Below are positions 1 through 8,577 of a stretch of DNA of 64,000 bases, in pieces; the first letter of the stretch is position 1; every line of letters starts with the position of its first letter. Position numbers and translations under genes: made by a program. The notes under the pieces are model-generated. The model worked only from the letters and a program-made list of their open reading frames with translations, was not told the origin of the DNA and searched no databases. Source of the DNA: Micromonospora sp. H61 (GTDB taxonomy: Bacteria; Actinomycetota; Actinomycetes; Mycobacteriales; Micromonosporaceae); assembly GCF_018070325.1 (NCBI RefSeq), contig NZ_JAGPXY010000002.1:124001-188000 (forward strand), written 5' to 3'.

Positions 1-48
1 GGTCACGCACCAACTGATGTCGTTAGCGTTATTTGCCCGGAAAATCCT

Positions 49-82
49 CGGCGGGACCGCGCCAAAAGGTGCGGCCCCGCCG
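49..82 (+). terminator. Hairpin upstream of hpt, possible terminator of the preceding gene
   Basis: Two 15-nt arms (49-63 and 68-82) pair at 13 of 15 positions around an AAAA loop. No T-tract follows, as is usual in high-GC actinobacteria. The first 117 nt hold no gene I can support; bases 1-50 are noticeably less GC-rich than the rest. Confidence 0.4.
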
Positions 83-117
83 ACGGGGGCCATCCGACGT
101 ACGGCAGGCTAGGAGTC

Positions 118-693
118 ATGGCTGACGGCTCCTGGTACGACGCCGACATCGACCACGTGATCATTTCCGAGGCGCAGATCCGCGAGAAGACGGCGGAGCT
201 GGCCAAGCAGGTTTCCGCCGACTACTCCCACGTGGGTGACGGGCTGCTGCTGGTGTGCGTACTCAAGGGCGCGGTGATGTTCATGGCGGACTTCGCCCGG
301 GCGCTGGGCCGCAACGGCCCGCCGGCGGAGCTCGACTTCATGGCCATCTCGTCCTACGGCCAGGGCACCACATCCTCCGGGGTGGTCCGCATCCTCAAGG
401 ATCTGGACCGGGACATCGCCGGTCGGCACGTGGTCGTCGTCGAGGACATCGTCGACTCCGGGCTCACGCTCTCCTGGCTGCTGCGCTACCTCGAGTCGCG
501 CTCGGCGGCCAGCGTCGAGGTGGTCGCCCTGTTCCGCAAGCCGGACGCGGTGAAGGTGCCGGTCCCGGTGAAGTACGTCGGCTTCGACATCCCCACCGAG
601 TTCGTGGTCGGGTACGGCCTCGACTTCGCCGAGCGCTACCGGGAGCTGCCGTACGTCGGGGTGCTCAAGCCCGAGGTCTACGCCCGCTCCTGA
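118..693 (+). CDS. hpt: Hypoxanthine phosphoribosyltransferase
   Basis: Purine salvage enzyme that transfers phosphoribosyl from PRPP to hypoxanthine or guanine in the cytosol. The 191-residue protein has the type I phosphoribosyltransferase PRPP loop VVVVEDIVDSGLTLSWLL near residues 101-118, and the early LVCVLKGAVMF strand typical of Hpt. Length is normal for the family. The ATG lies 7 nt after CAGGCT (105-110), a near match to the leaderless -10 boxes seen elsewhere here; the AGGAG just before the ATG is too close (2 nt) to act as a good ribosome binding site. ftsH follows about 425 nt downstream, a common actinobacterial order. Confidence 0.95.
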   Translation: MADGSWYDADIDHVIISEAQIREKTAELAKQVSADYSHVGDGLLLVCVLKGAVMFMADFARALGRNGPPAELDFMAISSYGQGTTSSGVVRILKDLDRDIAGRHVVVVEDIVDSGLTLSWLLRYLESRSAASVEVVALFRKPDAVKVPVPVKYVGFDIPTEFVVGYGLDFAERYRELPYVGVLKPEVYARS

Positions 694-1118
694 CGTCGGG
701 CCCGACCCGGCACGGTGGCCCACCGGTCGACATGAGCCCTACTTGCATCGGCATCCATCAAGCCGACGTTCAGCGCGCTCTCAGCTGATGCGGTTACCGT
801 GTAGCACGGTGGCCCGGAGGTTTCTCCGCGCTCGACCCTCTCGATCGCGTGACCGGGCGCTCGGGTGGCCGAGCCGGACTCCCCGCCACGCCGGCTTCCA
901 CCCGTACGCGGTCTTTGATGGTGCACGACTGCGGGGCTCGCAAGCTCACTCCTCGCGTGCACGGTGTACCGTCGAATGACCGCGGCGCGGTAGTTTTCGC
1001 GCCTCGGGGTCGAGGCTGGCCCGCACGGCGGCCCCGGCCGCCGCTCAACGCGGCGACACCATCAGACGGTCAGGACGTCGATCAGGAGGATGCGGGCGCC
1101 CCGGCGCTCGACAACAGT
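694..1118. other. Intergenic region upstream of ftsH
   Basis: About 425 nt without a convincing gene. Open frames run through it because of the GC content, including an in-frame extension of ftsH, but the translated sequence is Arg/Pro-rich and lacks family character. It presumably carries the ftsH promoter; I cannot place it with confidence. An AGGAGG at 1085-1090 is 28 nt from the chosen ftsH start. Confidence 0.5.
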
Positions 1119-3137
1119 ATGGAACGTACGCGTTTCTTCCGCCGACCGGTGGTCTGGATCATCCTGGTCATCCTCGGCGCCGTTGTGCTCAGTCAGCTGT
1201 TCACCAGTGGTCCCAGCTACCACCGCGTGGACACTTCCGTTGCGCTCGATCAACTGCACACCGCCAAGATCAACAAGGTGGTCTTCCAGGACAAGGAGCA
1301 GACGCTCCAGCTGGACCTGGCCCAGAAGACCAAGTTCGGCAAGACCGAGACCAACAAGATCGAGGCCCAGTTCCCGTACCAGGTCGGCGACGAGATCTGG
1401 AACGAGGTGCTGGACGCCAAGGCGAACAACCGGGTCACCGGCCCGGCCGACGCCAAGGTCTCCTCGGACAGCATCTGGGTGAGCCTGCTGGTCAACCTGC
1501 TGCCGATCGCGCTGCTCGTGCTCCTGCTGCTGTTCTTCATGTCGCAGATGCAGGGCGGCGGCTCCCGGGTGCTCAACTTCGGCAAGTCCAAGGCCAAGAT
1601 GATCACCAAGGACACTCCGAAGACGACCTTCGCGGACGTCGCGGGTGCCGAGGAGGCCGTCGAAGAGCTGTACGAGATCAAGGACTTCCTGCAGAACCCG
1701 GCCAAGTACCAGGCCCTGGGCGCCAAGATCCCGAAGGGCGTGCTGCTGTTCGGCCCGCCCGGCACCGGCAAGACGCTGCTGGCCCGCGCGGTCGCCGGCG
1801 AGGCCGGCGTGCCCTTCTACTCCATCTCCGGCTCCGACTTCGTGGAGATGTTCGTCGGCGTCGGCGCCAGCCGGGTCCGTGACCTGTTCGAGCAGGCCAA
1901 GACCAACGCCCCGGCGATCGTCTTCGTCGACGAGATCGACGCCGTCGGCCGGCACCGTGGCGCCGGCATGGGCGGCGGCCACGACGAGCGGGAGCAGACG
2001 CTCAACCAGCTGCTCGTCGAGATGGACGGCTTCGACACCAAGGGCGGAGTCATCCTGATCGCGGCCACCAACCGGCCGGACATCCTCGACCCGGCGCTGC
2101 TGCGCCCGGGCCGGTTCGACCGGCAGATCCCGGTGGACGCCCCCGACATGGAGGGCCGCAAGGCCATCCTGCGGGTGCACGCCAAGGGCAAGCCGTTCAC
2201 GCCCGACGTCGACCTCGACGCGGTGGCCCGCCGTACGCCGGGCTTCAGCGGCGCCGACCTGGCCAATGTGATCAACGAGTCGGCCCTGCTCACCGCTCGC
2301 AAGGAGCAGCGGGCGATCAGCAACGACTCGCTGGAAGAGTCGATCGACCGGGTGGTCGCCGGTCCGCAGCGGCGGACCCGCGTCATGAGCGACAACGAAA
2401 AGAAGATCACCGCGTACCACGAGGGTGGTCACGCTCTGGTCGCCTGGGCGCTGCCGCACGCCGCGCCGGTGCACAAGGTGACGATCCTGTCCCGTGGCCG
2501 CTCGCTGGGCCACACCCTGGTGCTCCCGACCGAAGACAAGTACACCCAGACCCGCGCCGAAATGATCGACACCCTGGCGTACGCGCTGGGCGGTCGCGCC
2601 GCCGAGGAACTGGTCTTCCACGAGCCGACCACCGGCGCCGGCAACGACATCGAGAAGGCCACCCAACTGGCCCGCGCGATGATCACCCAGTACGGCATGA
2701 GCTCCAAGCTCGGCGCGATCAAGTACGGCACCAGCGGGGACGAGCCGTTCCTCGGCCGCAACATGGGCCACGAGCGGGACTACTCGGACTCGGTGGCCGC
2801 CGAGATCGACGGCGAGATGCGGGCACTGGTCGAGCTGGCGCACGACGAGGCCTGGGAGATCCTGGTGGAATACCGGGACGTCCTGGACAACATCGTGCTC
2901 GAGCTGATGGAGAAGGAAACCCTCTCCACGGCCGACATGGCGCGGATCTGCTCCCGGGTGGTCAAGCGCCCGCCGCTGGCGCCGTACAACGGCTTCGGCA
3001 AGCGCCAGCCCTCCACCGAGCCGCCCGTGCTCACCCCTGCGGAGAAGGACAAGCTCAAGGCGCAGGCCCAGGCCGACGGCGCGCAGGCGTCGGTCGGCGG
3101 CGTCGCGCCGTCCAACAACTCGGACGGCACGCACTGA
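1119..3137 (+). CDS. ftsH: ATP-dependent zinc metalloprotease FtsH
   Basis: Membrane-anchored AAA+ protease that extracts and degrades membrane and short-lived cytosolic proteins. The ATG at 1119 gives 672 residues starting [17 protein letters not shown], the family's usual N-terminal membrane anchor; a second membrane segment lies near residues 125-147. The AAA domain has Walker A GPPGTGKT (212-219), Walker B with VFVDEID (268-274) and the SRH region ending LRPGRFDRQ. The zinc-binding HEGGH is at 434-438. The frame stays open about 90 codons upstream, but that stretch does not resemble FtsH. folE starts 34 nt after the stop, so co-transcription is likely. All catalytic residues are present. 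Confidence 0.97.
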   Translation: MERTRFFRRPVVWIILVILGAVVLSQLFTSGPSYHRVDTSVALDQLHTAKINKVVFQDKEQTLQLDLAQKTKFGKTETNKIEAQFPYQVGDEIWNEVLDAKANNRVTGPADAKVSSDSIWVSLLVNLLPIALLVLLLLFFMSQMQGGGSRVLNFGKSKAKMITKDTPKTTFADVAGAEEAVEELYEIKDFLQNPAKYQALGAKIPKGVLLFGPPGTGKTLLARAVAGEAGVPFYSISGSDFVEMFVGVGASRVRDLFEQAKTNAPAIVFVDEIDAVGRHRGAGMGGGHDEREQTLNQLLVEMDGFDTKGGVILIAATNRPDILDPALLRPGRFDRQIPVDAPDMEGRKAILRVHAKGKPFTPDVDLDAVARRTPGFSGADLANVINESALLTARKEQRAISNDSLEESIDRVVAGPQRRTRVMSDNEKKITAYHEGGHALVAWALPHAAPVHKVTILSRGRSLGHTLVLPTEDKYTQTRAEMIDTLAYALGGRAAEELVFHEPTTGAGNDIEKATQLARAMITQYGMSSKLGAIKYGTSGDEPFLGRNMGHERDYSDSVAAEIDGEMRALVELAHDEAWEILVEYRDVLDNIVLELMEKETLSTADMARICSRVVKRPPLAPYNGFGKRQPSTEPPVLTPAEKDKLKAQAQADGAQASVGGVAPSNNSDGTH

Positions 3138-3171
3138 GCAACGACCCGACGGCGACGACGAGCTGGACTAC

Positions 3172-3789
3172 GTGGCCGCGCGGCTGATCAGCGGCAAACT
3201 GACCGGCCGCCCCGTCGAGGACGCGGTCGACCTCGGCCGGATCGAGAAAGCCGTCCGCGAGATCCTGATCGCGGTCGGCGAGGACCCGGACCGCGACGGA
3301 CTCCAGCAGACCCCGGCCCGGGTCGCCCGTGCGTACGCCGAACTCTTCGCCGGCCTGCGGGTCGACCCGGCCCAGGTGCTCAGTACCACCTTCGAGGCCA
3401 ACCACGAAGAGCTGGTCATCGTCCGGGACATCGACGTGATGAGCCTCTGTGAGCACCACCTGCTGCCCTTCCGGGGCAGCGCGCACATCGGCTACATCCC
3501 GGGCCCCGACGGGCGGATCACCGGCCTGTCCAAGTTGGCCCGACTCGTCGAGGTCTTCGCCCGTCGTCCGCAGGTGCAGGAACGGCTCACGTCGCAGGTC
3601 GCCGACCTGCTGATGAGCAAACTCGCACCACGCGGCGTCGTCGTCGTGCTCGAATGCGAACACATGTGCATGGCGATGCGCGGCATCCAGAAATCCGGTG
3701 CCAAGACCATCACGTCGGCCGTACGCGGCATCCTGCAGTCGGACTCCAAGTCGCGGGCCGAGGCGATGGCGCTGATCATCCCCCGCTGA
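3172..3789 (+). CDS. folE: GTP cyclohydrolase I
   Basis: First enzyme of tetrahydrofolate synthesis; converts GTP to dihydroneopterin triphosphate. The 205 residues hold the zinc-binding CEHHLLPF block and the later [14 protein letters not shown] block, which together supply the Cys/His ligands and active site, with [12 protein letters not shown] near the C-terminus. The GTG at 3172 is the only ATG or GTG between the ftsH stop and the conserved domain, although its ribosome binding site is weak. In many actinobacteria folE is followed directly by folP-folB-folK; here those genes lie 13 kb away beyond an inserted block. Confidence 0.96.
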   Translation: MAARLISGKLTGRPVEDAVDLGRIEKAVREILIAVGEDPDRDGLQQTPARVARAYAELFAGLRVDPAQVLSTTFEANHEELVIVRDIDVMSLCEHHLLPFRGSAHIGYIPGPDGRITGLSKLARLVEVFARRPQVQERLTSQVADLLMSKLAPRGVVVVLECEHMCMAMRGIQKSGAKTITSAVRGILQSDSKSRAEAMALIIPR

Positions 3790-3853
3790 CACCCCGACGC
3801 ACCACGGTCGGCCGACACCCATCCGGGACGGCCGGCCGTTGCGTTTCCCCCAC

Positions 3854-3880
3854 CCGCCCGGCGTCGTTCCGGCCGGGCGG
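3854..3880. terminator. Stem-loop between convergent folE and the 3898 gene
   Basis: Perfect 9-bp arms CCGCCCGGC / GCCGGGCGG (3854-3862 and 3872-3880) with a 9-nt loop, between two genes whose 3' ends face each other. It could act in both directions. No T-tract. Confidence 0.5.
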
Positions 3881-3897
3881 CCTTCCGGCCCGACGGG

Positions 3898-4617
3898 TCA
3901 GCCGGCGAGCAGCGCCAACAGCAGGCCGGCCGTGGCCAGCACCGCCGGCACCAGGCACACCAGCGCGCCGAAACGCACCGTACGGTCGAGCCGCTCGGTG
4001 GGGCTGACCCGGAACAACCGGCCAATGCCGATCCAACCGGCGACGAACGCGACCGCCGGCATCGGCAGCCCGCAGATCAACGCCGCCACAGTGGCCGGTC
4101 CCACCCCCGTCGTCGCCAGAACCACGACCTGGATCAGTGGCACCAGCAGCGCGAACGGCCCGTACACCAGGAGGTTGCGCGCCCGCGCGGGCCAGGACCC
4201 GGGCCGGAACCGGCGGCGCGCGGCCAGCGCAGCGTCCGCCGCCTCGGCCCAACCACGCGCCGTCCGCAGCGCCGCCAAAACGGCCGCCGGGCCACCCGCC
4301 ATCGACCGGGCCGCCTCGGTCAGCTCCGGCGGCGACGGCACCAGGGAGATCGCCGGTACGGCCAACTCGCGCAGCCGTTCCTGCTGACTCGCCAGCCCGG
4401 TACGGACCACCGTCAACTCCTCCCGGGCGGCCTCCGCCGACCGGGCCTGCTCACCGGCAGCTGTAGCCGCGCCCCGGCGTACCCCGTCCAACTGGCGGGC
4501 GGCCGCAAGATACTCCGTCCAGGCAGCGCTGGGCTCGACCGCCCGCGGCGTCGCGTCCCCGGTCGCCGCAGCTGCCCGCTGCCGCCCCGGCCCGGTCACC
4601 GTCGCGATCGGATCCAC
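3898..4617 (-). CDS. Coiled-coil membrane protein of unknown function
   Basis: I do not recognise this protein. From the GTG at 4617 it has about 239 residues: an Ala/Glu/Arg-rich helical stretch (about 15-75) that could form a coiled coil, then at the C-terminal end three or four hydrophobic segments, ending TAGLLLALLAG. The start is chosen because GGAGG lies 8 nt upstream; GTG codons at 4641 and 4632 are alternatives. It begins shortly after the stop of the FtsK-like gene, so the two are very probably one operon, and it may be that protein's membrane partner. Confidence 0.75.
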   Translation of the reverse strand: MDPIATVTGPGRQRAAAATGDATPRAVEPSAAWTEYLAAARQLDGVRRGAATAAGEQARSAEAAREELTVVRTGLASQQERLRELAVPAISLVPSPPELTEAARSMAGGPAAVLAALRTARGWAEAADAALAARRRFRPGSWPARARNLLVYGPFALLVPLIQVVVLATTGVGPATVAALICGLPMPAVAFVAGWIGIGRLFRVSPTERLDRTVRFGALVCLVPAVLATAGLLLALLAG

Positions 4618-4645
4618 CCCGACACCCTCCACCCGCGCCACCCGA

Positions 4646-7207
4646 TCAGCCGGCCTCGTCGGCGAACGGCACCAGGACGGTGCCCCGCTCGTCCGGGCCG
4701 TCCCAGAGCACCGCCCGGTCGGAGCGCACCTGCCACTCGACCTGCCGACCGAAGACCGCAGTGAGCTGCGCGACCGGCACGTCCAGCACGGCCACCGCCG
4801 CCAGCTTGTCGACCTCGCCCGCCGGCTCGAACAACGCGGCGAAGGGCGGCACCGCACGCCACCAGCCCAACAGATGCCGCCCCGCCGGCGGCCCGTCCCG
4901 CAGGATCGACCGCAGCCGGTCCACCGGAAGCTCCCGAGGACCCGGCCGGTCCAACCCGAAGACCACAAGGTACGTCGGCAGGTCCTCGGCCGCGTCCGCG
5001 AGCAGCCTCGGCAGATCCACCAACTCGGCCGAATGCCGGGTCGCCAGATCGGCCGTCAACGCCTCCGCCAAGGCCCGGGCGCCCGGATCCGGTGCCGACA
5101 CCAGGAAGCGGGCACTGCCCGGAGTGTGGTGAGCCGACGTGCTCCGCGCCGCCGTCGCCAACAGCCCGCCCGCCGCGGCGCCCGACCCCAGCACCGCGAG
5201 GTTGCGCCCGGCCGCCGGCCCCAACGGCACGGCCACCGTCGAGCGGGCCACATCCACCGCCCGGCCCAACAGGGCGGCCGGTCCGTGCGCCTGTCCCGCC
5301 AGGGCCGCCCGGTGGCGCGGATCGTTGGCCAGCATCGGCCGGGCGTAACCCGCGAAGACCACCGGCGGCACCGACCCGGCCGGACGGGCTTCCCACAACT
5401 CGTGCCGCAGCTTCTCCACGACCTCCGGATGATCCTGCGGGTCCGGGTGACGAATCAACCGTTCGTGACCCCGGATCGCACCCCGTGGGCCGCCGAGCCC
5501 GCCGGCCGTGTTCACCACCGCACTGCCCACCGGTAGACCGGCGGCCGAGTCGTTCGTCGGCTCCAACACCGGACTGCCACCCGGCAGCGCCACCCGTACC
5601 GGAAACTGCCCAAGCACCGAATCCCGATGACCAGCATCCGCGCGCGCACTCAGCCCCAACTCGCCCGCCCCCGCCAGGACCAGGTGCACGCCGTACGCCC
5701 GACCCGCCCGGGCCAGCCCGTCCAACTGCGCGGCCACCTCGGCGGCCAGCCGGTCCCGCTCGGCGAAGAGCAGCGGCACATTGTCCACCACACAGACGAT
5801 CCGGGGCAGCGGCTGGTGCTGACGCAGCTCCGCGAAGCGTTGCCCCCCGGCCCGAACGCCCGCCTCCGTGCGGCGCTGGACCTCGGCCGTCAACTCGTCC
5901 AGCAGATCCCGGACGTACTCCCGGTCGGCGGCCATCGCTGCCGCGCGCACCTGCGGAACCCACGACCGGTCCCGCTCGGTCTGCAAGAACTCCACGAAGG
6001 ACTCGCCGTCGCCGAGATCCGCCAGGTAGAACGCCAGGTCGTCCGGGCCGTACCGGGCGGCCAGGCCGAGTAGCGCGGTGGTCAGGAACGCCGCCCGGCC
6101 GGCCGCAGACCGGCCACTCACCAGCCAGTGCGGGGTCAACTCGGTGAAGCCCAGCGGCACCGACCGGCCCCCGGCGTCGCCGACGGTAGTGGTCAGCCCG
6201 TCGGCCGAATCCGATTCCCACAGTCGCTCGCCCGTCGGCGGCAGCAGAGCACCCAACGCCAACCGGGAACCCGCCTCCACCTGCTCGGCGAGCCGCCGAC
6301 AGACCGCGTCGACCAGCTCGGCCGGCGGGTCCGACTCGACGAAGACCGGCGAGTTCAACCCGCCCGGCGGATCGGCACCCGGCCCCGCGAACGACGCCCC
6401 CGGCGGATCGCCGAGCAGCGCGTACGCATTCCGCAGCGCCAGCGAAGTGGTGTGCGGCAGTGGTGCGCGGGCCGAGTACGGGCCGGCGGGCGGCCAACCC
6501 GCCACCACCAGGTGCAGCCCAGCGGCCGGCCCCTGCTCGGCCAACGTCTCGATGCGCGCCAGATCGGTCGGGCCGGTCGACTCCGGCAGCGCGGCCACCA
6601 CCAGCAGCAGCGTCCGATCGTGACGGCGTCGCCCACTCGCCCCCGGCGTCACCCACTGCTCCGCCTCGGTCAGCACCGCGCGCAGACCCGCCACGTCCAC
6701 CGCCGGCGGCGGCAACAGGCCAGCATCCGCCAGCGCCCCGAACGGCGTCAGCACCGCGCCGGTGGCATCCACCGCGCGAATCAGCAGGGCACCCGCCGGT
6801 GCCGCACCCAACAACCGCAAAAGTACGGCCCGGAGCAAACCCGCCACCCGCGGCTCCCGCGCGTCAGCGTCCACGCTCAGGTGACCGGTGCCGACAAGTG
6901 GCACCAACGCGGGGAAACGAGCGTCGTCCAACGGCGCCGCAGTACCGACCCGAACGAACGGCGGCGGACCATCACCCGCCGGCGAGTCCACGGTGAGCGA
7001 GTCCAGTGCCGCGCCCGACCAGCCCGGTGCCAGCAGGGCCGCAGCCGTCCGTAACCGATCGGCCACCTCGTACTGGCGGCGCTGATCGGCCGGAGCCGGC
7101 CGCGTCTCGTCCAGGATGCCGGCAGCCGCTGTCGCGACGGCCGCCGCCCGACGGTGCAGGGCTGCGGCGCGGTTCGTGCGAGCCTTCGGACCGGCCACCG
7201 CGTCCAC
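4646..7207 (-). CDS. FtsK/SpoIIIE (EccC-like) protein with degenerate ATPase motifs
   Basis: About 853 residues that look like a chain of FtsK/SpoIIIE-type domains as in EccC coupling ATPases: one near 95-240, a clearer one near 350-530, and a C-terminal one. In the middle domain the expected GxxGxGKS reads SGRSAAGRA (about 365-373), without the Walker A lysine. The Walker B strand reads IVCVVDN (about 470-476), with Asn where the catalytic acid is expected. The C-terminal domain has GSGAAAGGL, again without lysine. ATP hydrolysis is therefore doubtful and a structural or recruiting role is more likely. The GTG at 7207 is preferred; the region upstream is not family-like. The membrane protein gene 3898-4617 follows. 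Confidence 0.75.
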   Translation of the reverse strand: MDAVAGPKARTNRAAALHRRAAAVATAAAGILDETRPAPADQRRQYEVADRLRTAAALLAPGWSGAALDSLTVDSPAGDGPPPFVRVGTAAPLDDARFPALVPLVGTGHLSVDADAREPRVAGLLRAVLLRLLGAAPAGALLIRAVDATGAVLTPFGALADAGLLPPPAVDVAGLRAVLTEAEQWVTPGASGRRRHDRTLLLVVAALPESTGPTDLARIETLAEQGPAAGLHLVVAGWPPAGPYSARAPLPHTTSLALRNAYALLGDPPGASFAGPGADPPGGLNSPVFVESDPPAELVDAVCRRLAEQVEAGSRLALGALLPPTGERLWESDSADGLTTTVGDAGGRSVPLGFTELTPHWLVSGRSAAGRAAFLTTALLGLAARYGPDDLAFYLADLGDGESFVEFLQTERDRSWVPQVRAAAMAADREYVRDLLDELTAEVQRRTEAGVRAGGQRFAELRQHQPLPRIVCVVDNVPLLFAERDRLAAEVAAQLDGLARAGRAYGVHLVLAGAGELGLSARADAGHRDSVLGQFPVRVALPGGSPVLEPTNDSAAGLPVGSAVVNTAGGLGGPRGAIRGHERLIRHPDPQDHPEVVEKLRHELWEARPAGSVPPVVFAGYARPMLANDPRHRAALAGQAHGPAALLGRAVDVARSTVAVPLGPAAGRNLAVLGSGAAAGGLLATAARSTSAHHTPGSARFLVSAPDPGARALAEALTADLATRHSAELVDLPRLLADAAEDLPTYLVVFGLDRPGPRELPVDRLRSILRDGPPAGRHLLGWWRAVPPFAALFEPAGEVDKLAAVAVLDVPVAQLTAVFGRQVEWQVRSDRAVLWDGPDERGTVLVPFADEAG

Positions 7208-7403
7208 CCCCTCTACCCGAGGTTGGCAACCCCTCCCCAAGCAGAGACGGTATCCCAGCCGACGGTCCTCCTCCGGGAGGTGCCTCGGCGCTGCGACGGT
7301 GTTGTCGTGGATCTCACCGGTGGGGAAGGGGTCCGTCACGATCCGCTGGATCTGAGGCATTGGCTCCGGAGCGTCCAGCCGATAACTTCAGGAGGTGGAA
7401 TCA

Positions 7404-7961
7404 GTGCAGCCCCCCGCCGGTTCCCAGGTCTCCCGCGTACCGGCCCAGCGGACACCGTCGGAGCAGCTGCCGCCCGCCCCGGCACCGCCGGCACCGCAGC
7501 CGCCACGCCGTCGAATGCGGACGGTGCTCACCGTCGTCGCGGGCGTGCTCGCGCTGCTCTGCCTCGGCGGGGTCGCCACCGCCCTGGTTTGGTACAACCG
7601 CGCCTCAACGCCCGACCGCAGCACGCCAGACGTGGTGGTGGACAACTATCTGCGCGCGTTCCTCGTGGATCGCAATGACGTAAGAGCAGACCTCTTCACT
7701 TGCGAGAGCGGGTCGCAGTTGGAGGCGTTACACGCTCTGCGAACCGATCTACTCGAACGGGAGCAAGAACTCAGCGTCACCATTCTCGTTAGCTGGGGCA
7801 GCCTTGACGTTGAATCCCATGGTGATACCGCCTCCGTTGAGACGGCAATCCGGCGCAGTGCCACTGTGGATGGCGTACCGCAAAGCCTGACGGATAACTG
7901 GCGGTTCGACGTTGTAAAGCAGGAGGGCTGGCGCGTTTGTGGCGGCCTGAAGCTAGGCTGA
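7404..7961 (+). CDS. Single-pass membrane protein with extracytoplasmic domain
   Basis: Unknown protein of 185 residues and the only plus-strand gene in the accessory block. It has a Pro-rich cytosolic N-terminus (about 1-35), one membrane segment (about 37-62, LTVVAGVLALLCLGGVATAL) and an outer domain whose opening TPDVVVDNYLRAFL resembles NTF2-like VirB8/TcpC-type domains. That assignment is inference. Two Cys (in LFTCES and WRVCGG) could form a disulfide. AGGAGG at 7390-7395 overlaps the first GTG (7395) but sits 8 nt from the GTG at 7404, which decides the start. The 3' half is visibly less GC-rich than its neighbours, a sign of foreign origin. Confidence 0.75.
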   Translation: MQPPAGSQVSRVPAQRTPSEQLPPAPAPPAPQPPRRRMRTVLTVVAGVLALLCLGGVATALVWYNRASTPDRSTPDVVVDNYLRAFLVDRNDVRADLFTCESGSQLEALHALRTDLLEREQELSVTILVSWGSLDVESHGDTASVETAIRRSATVDGVPQSLTDNWRFDVVKQEGWRVCGGLKLG

Positions 7962-7964
7962 TTT

Positions 7965-8564
7965 TCACTCAATCCATAAAAGGTGAACCGGAACTTCCAA
8001 GGTGGTGGGCGACTGGCCGCGCCAGGCCCAGCGGTACCACTCCACCTCGGGTGTGACTCGCACGCAGATGTCGCCTTCGGCGCCCGAGTAGGTCTCGGTG
8101 ACCGCTCGAAGGTCACGGTGCTCCAGGCCACCCTCGACGTGCACCACCCGCCGACCGGTGACCGCGTCCGCTTCGAAGACCGGTGTGGGGGTCCGGTGTG
8201 CCGGGCCGTCCAGCGAGACCAAGCGGATGCCCGTGTCCCGGGCGTCGTCCACTCCCGGACGGCTGCCGACCGTCTCCACCCAGACCCGCTCCACCGGCAC
8301 CAACGGCGCGAACACCTCGACCTGGTCGGCTTCGGCCCGGTACCACTCGTGCTCGGGGATCACCGGCACGTAGGTCCGGGCACTCTGCACCACCCGGTCG
8401 TCCGCGCGCAGGTCCCCGCGCCAACCCATCCCGGGCAGCCCGACCAGCACCCGTCGACCGCGTAGCTCGATCCGCTCCGTCGCGGGGACGATGGTCAGCG
8501 GTCTCGGCGGCTGCGGTGCCCAGTCCGGCTGGTCGGCGAACGGGTCGGGTAACGGTCCGGTCAT
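7965..8564 (-). CDS. Conserved-looking hypothetical protein, last gene of the secretion-like operon
   Basis: 199 residues, no signal peptide or membrane segment, Pro/Trp/Val-rich, many short beta-like stretches (RVLVGLPGMGWRGDLR, VHVEGGLEHRDL). I do not recognise a family. The ATG at 8564 lies 14 nt after the stop of the wall-hydrolase gene, whose TGAGG doubles as a possible ribosome binding site; an upstream in-frame start (8603) would overlap that gene. Its stop is 3 nt from the end of the convergent 7404-7961 gene. Position suggests an accessory of the secretion-like operon. Confidence 0.65.
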   Translation of the reverse strand: MTGPLPDPFADQPDWAPQPPRPLTIVPATERIELRGRRVLVGLPGMGWRGDLRADDRVVQSARTYVPVIPEHEWYRAEADQVEVFAPLVPVERVWVETVGSRPGVDDARDTGIRLVSLDGPAHRTPTPVFEADAVTGRRVVHVEGGLEHRDLRAVTETYSGAEGDICVRVTPEVEWYRWAWRGQSPTTLEVPVHLLWIE

Positions 8565-8577
8565 ACCCGTGGTGGCC

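Noticed and set aside
3-206. Minus-strand frame over the hpt start
   Set aside because: Overlaps hpt, no family features, and no ribosome binding site.
1062-3134. A 690-codon open frame antisense to ftsH
   Set aside because: Shadow frame produced by third-position GC; no domain, and ftsH on the other strand is unmistakable. The same applies to the long frames opposite the VirB4-like gene (13779-15800) and clpC (39601-42189).
4596-6656. A 686-codon frame on the same strand as the FtsK-like gene
   Set aside because: Gly/Arg-rich, low-complexity alternative frame; the 4646-7207 frame has FtsK-like domain structure.
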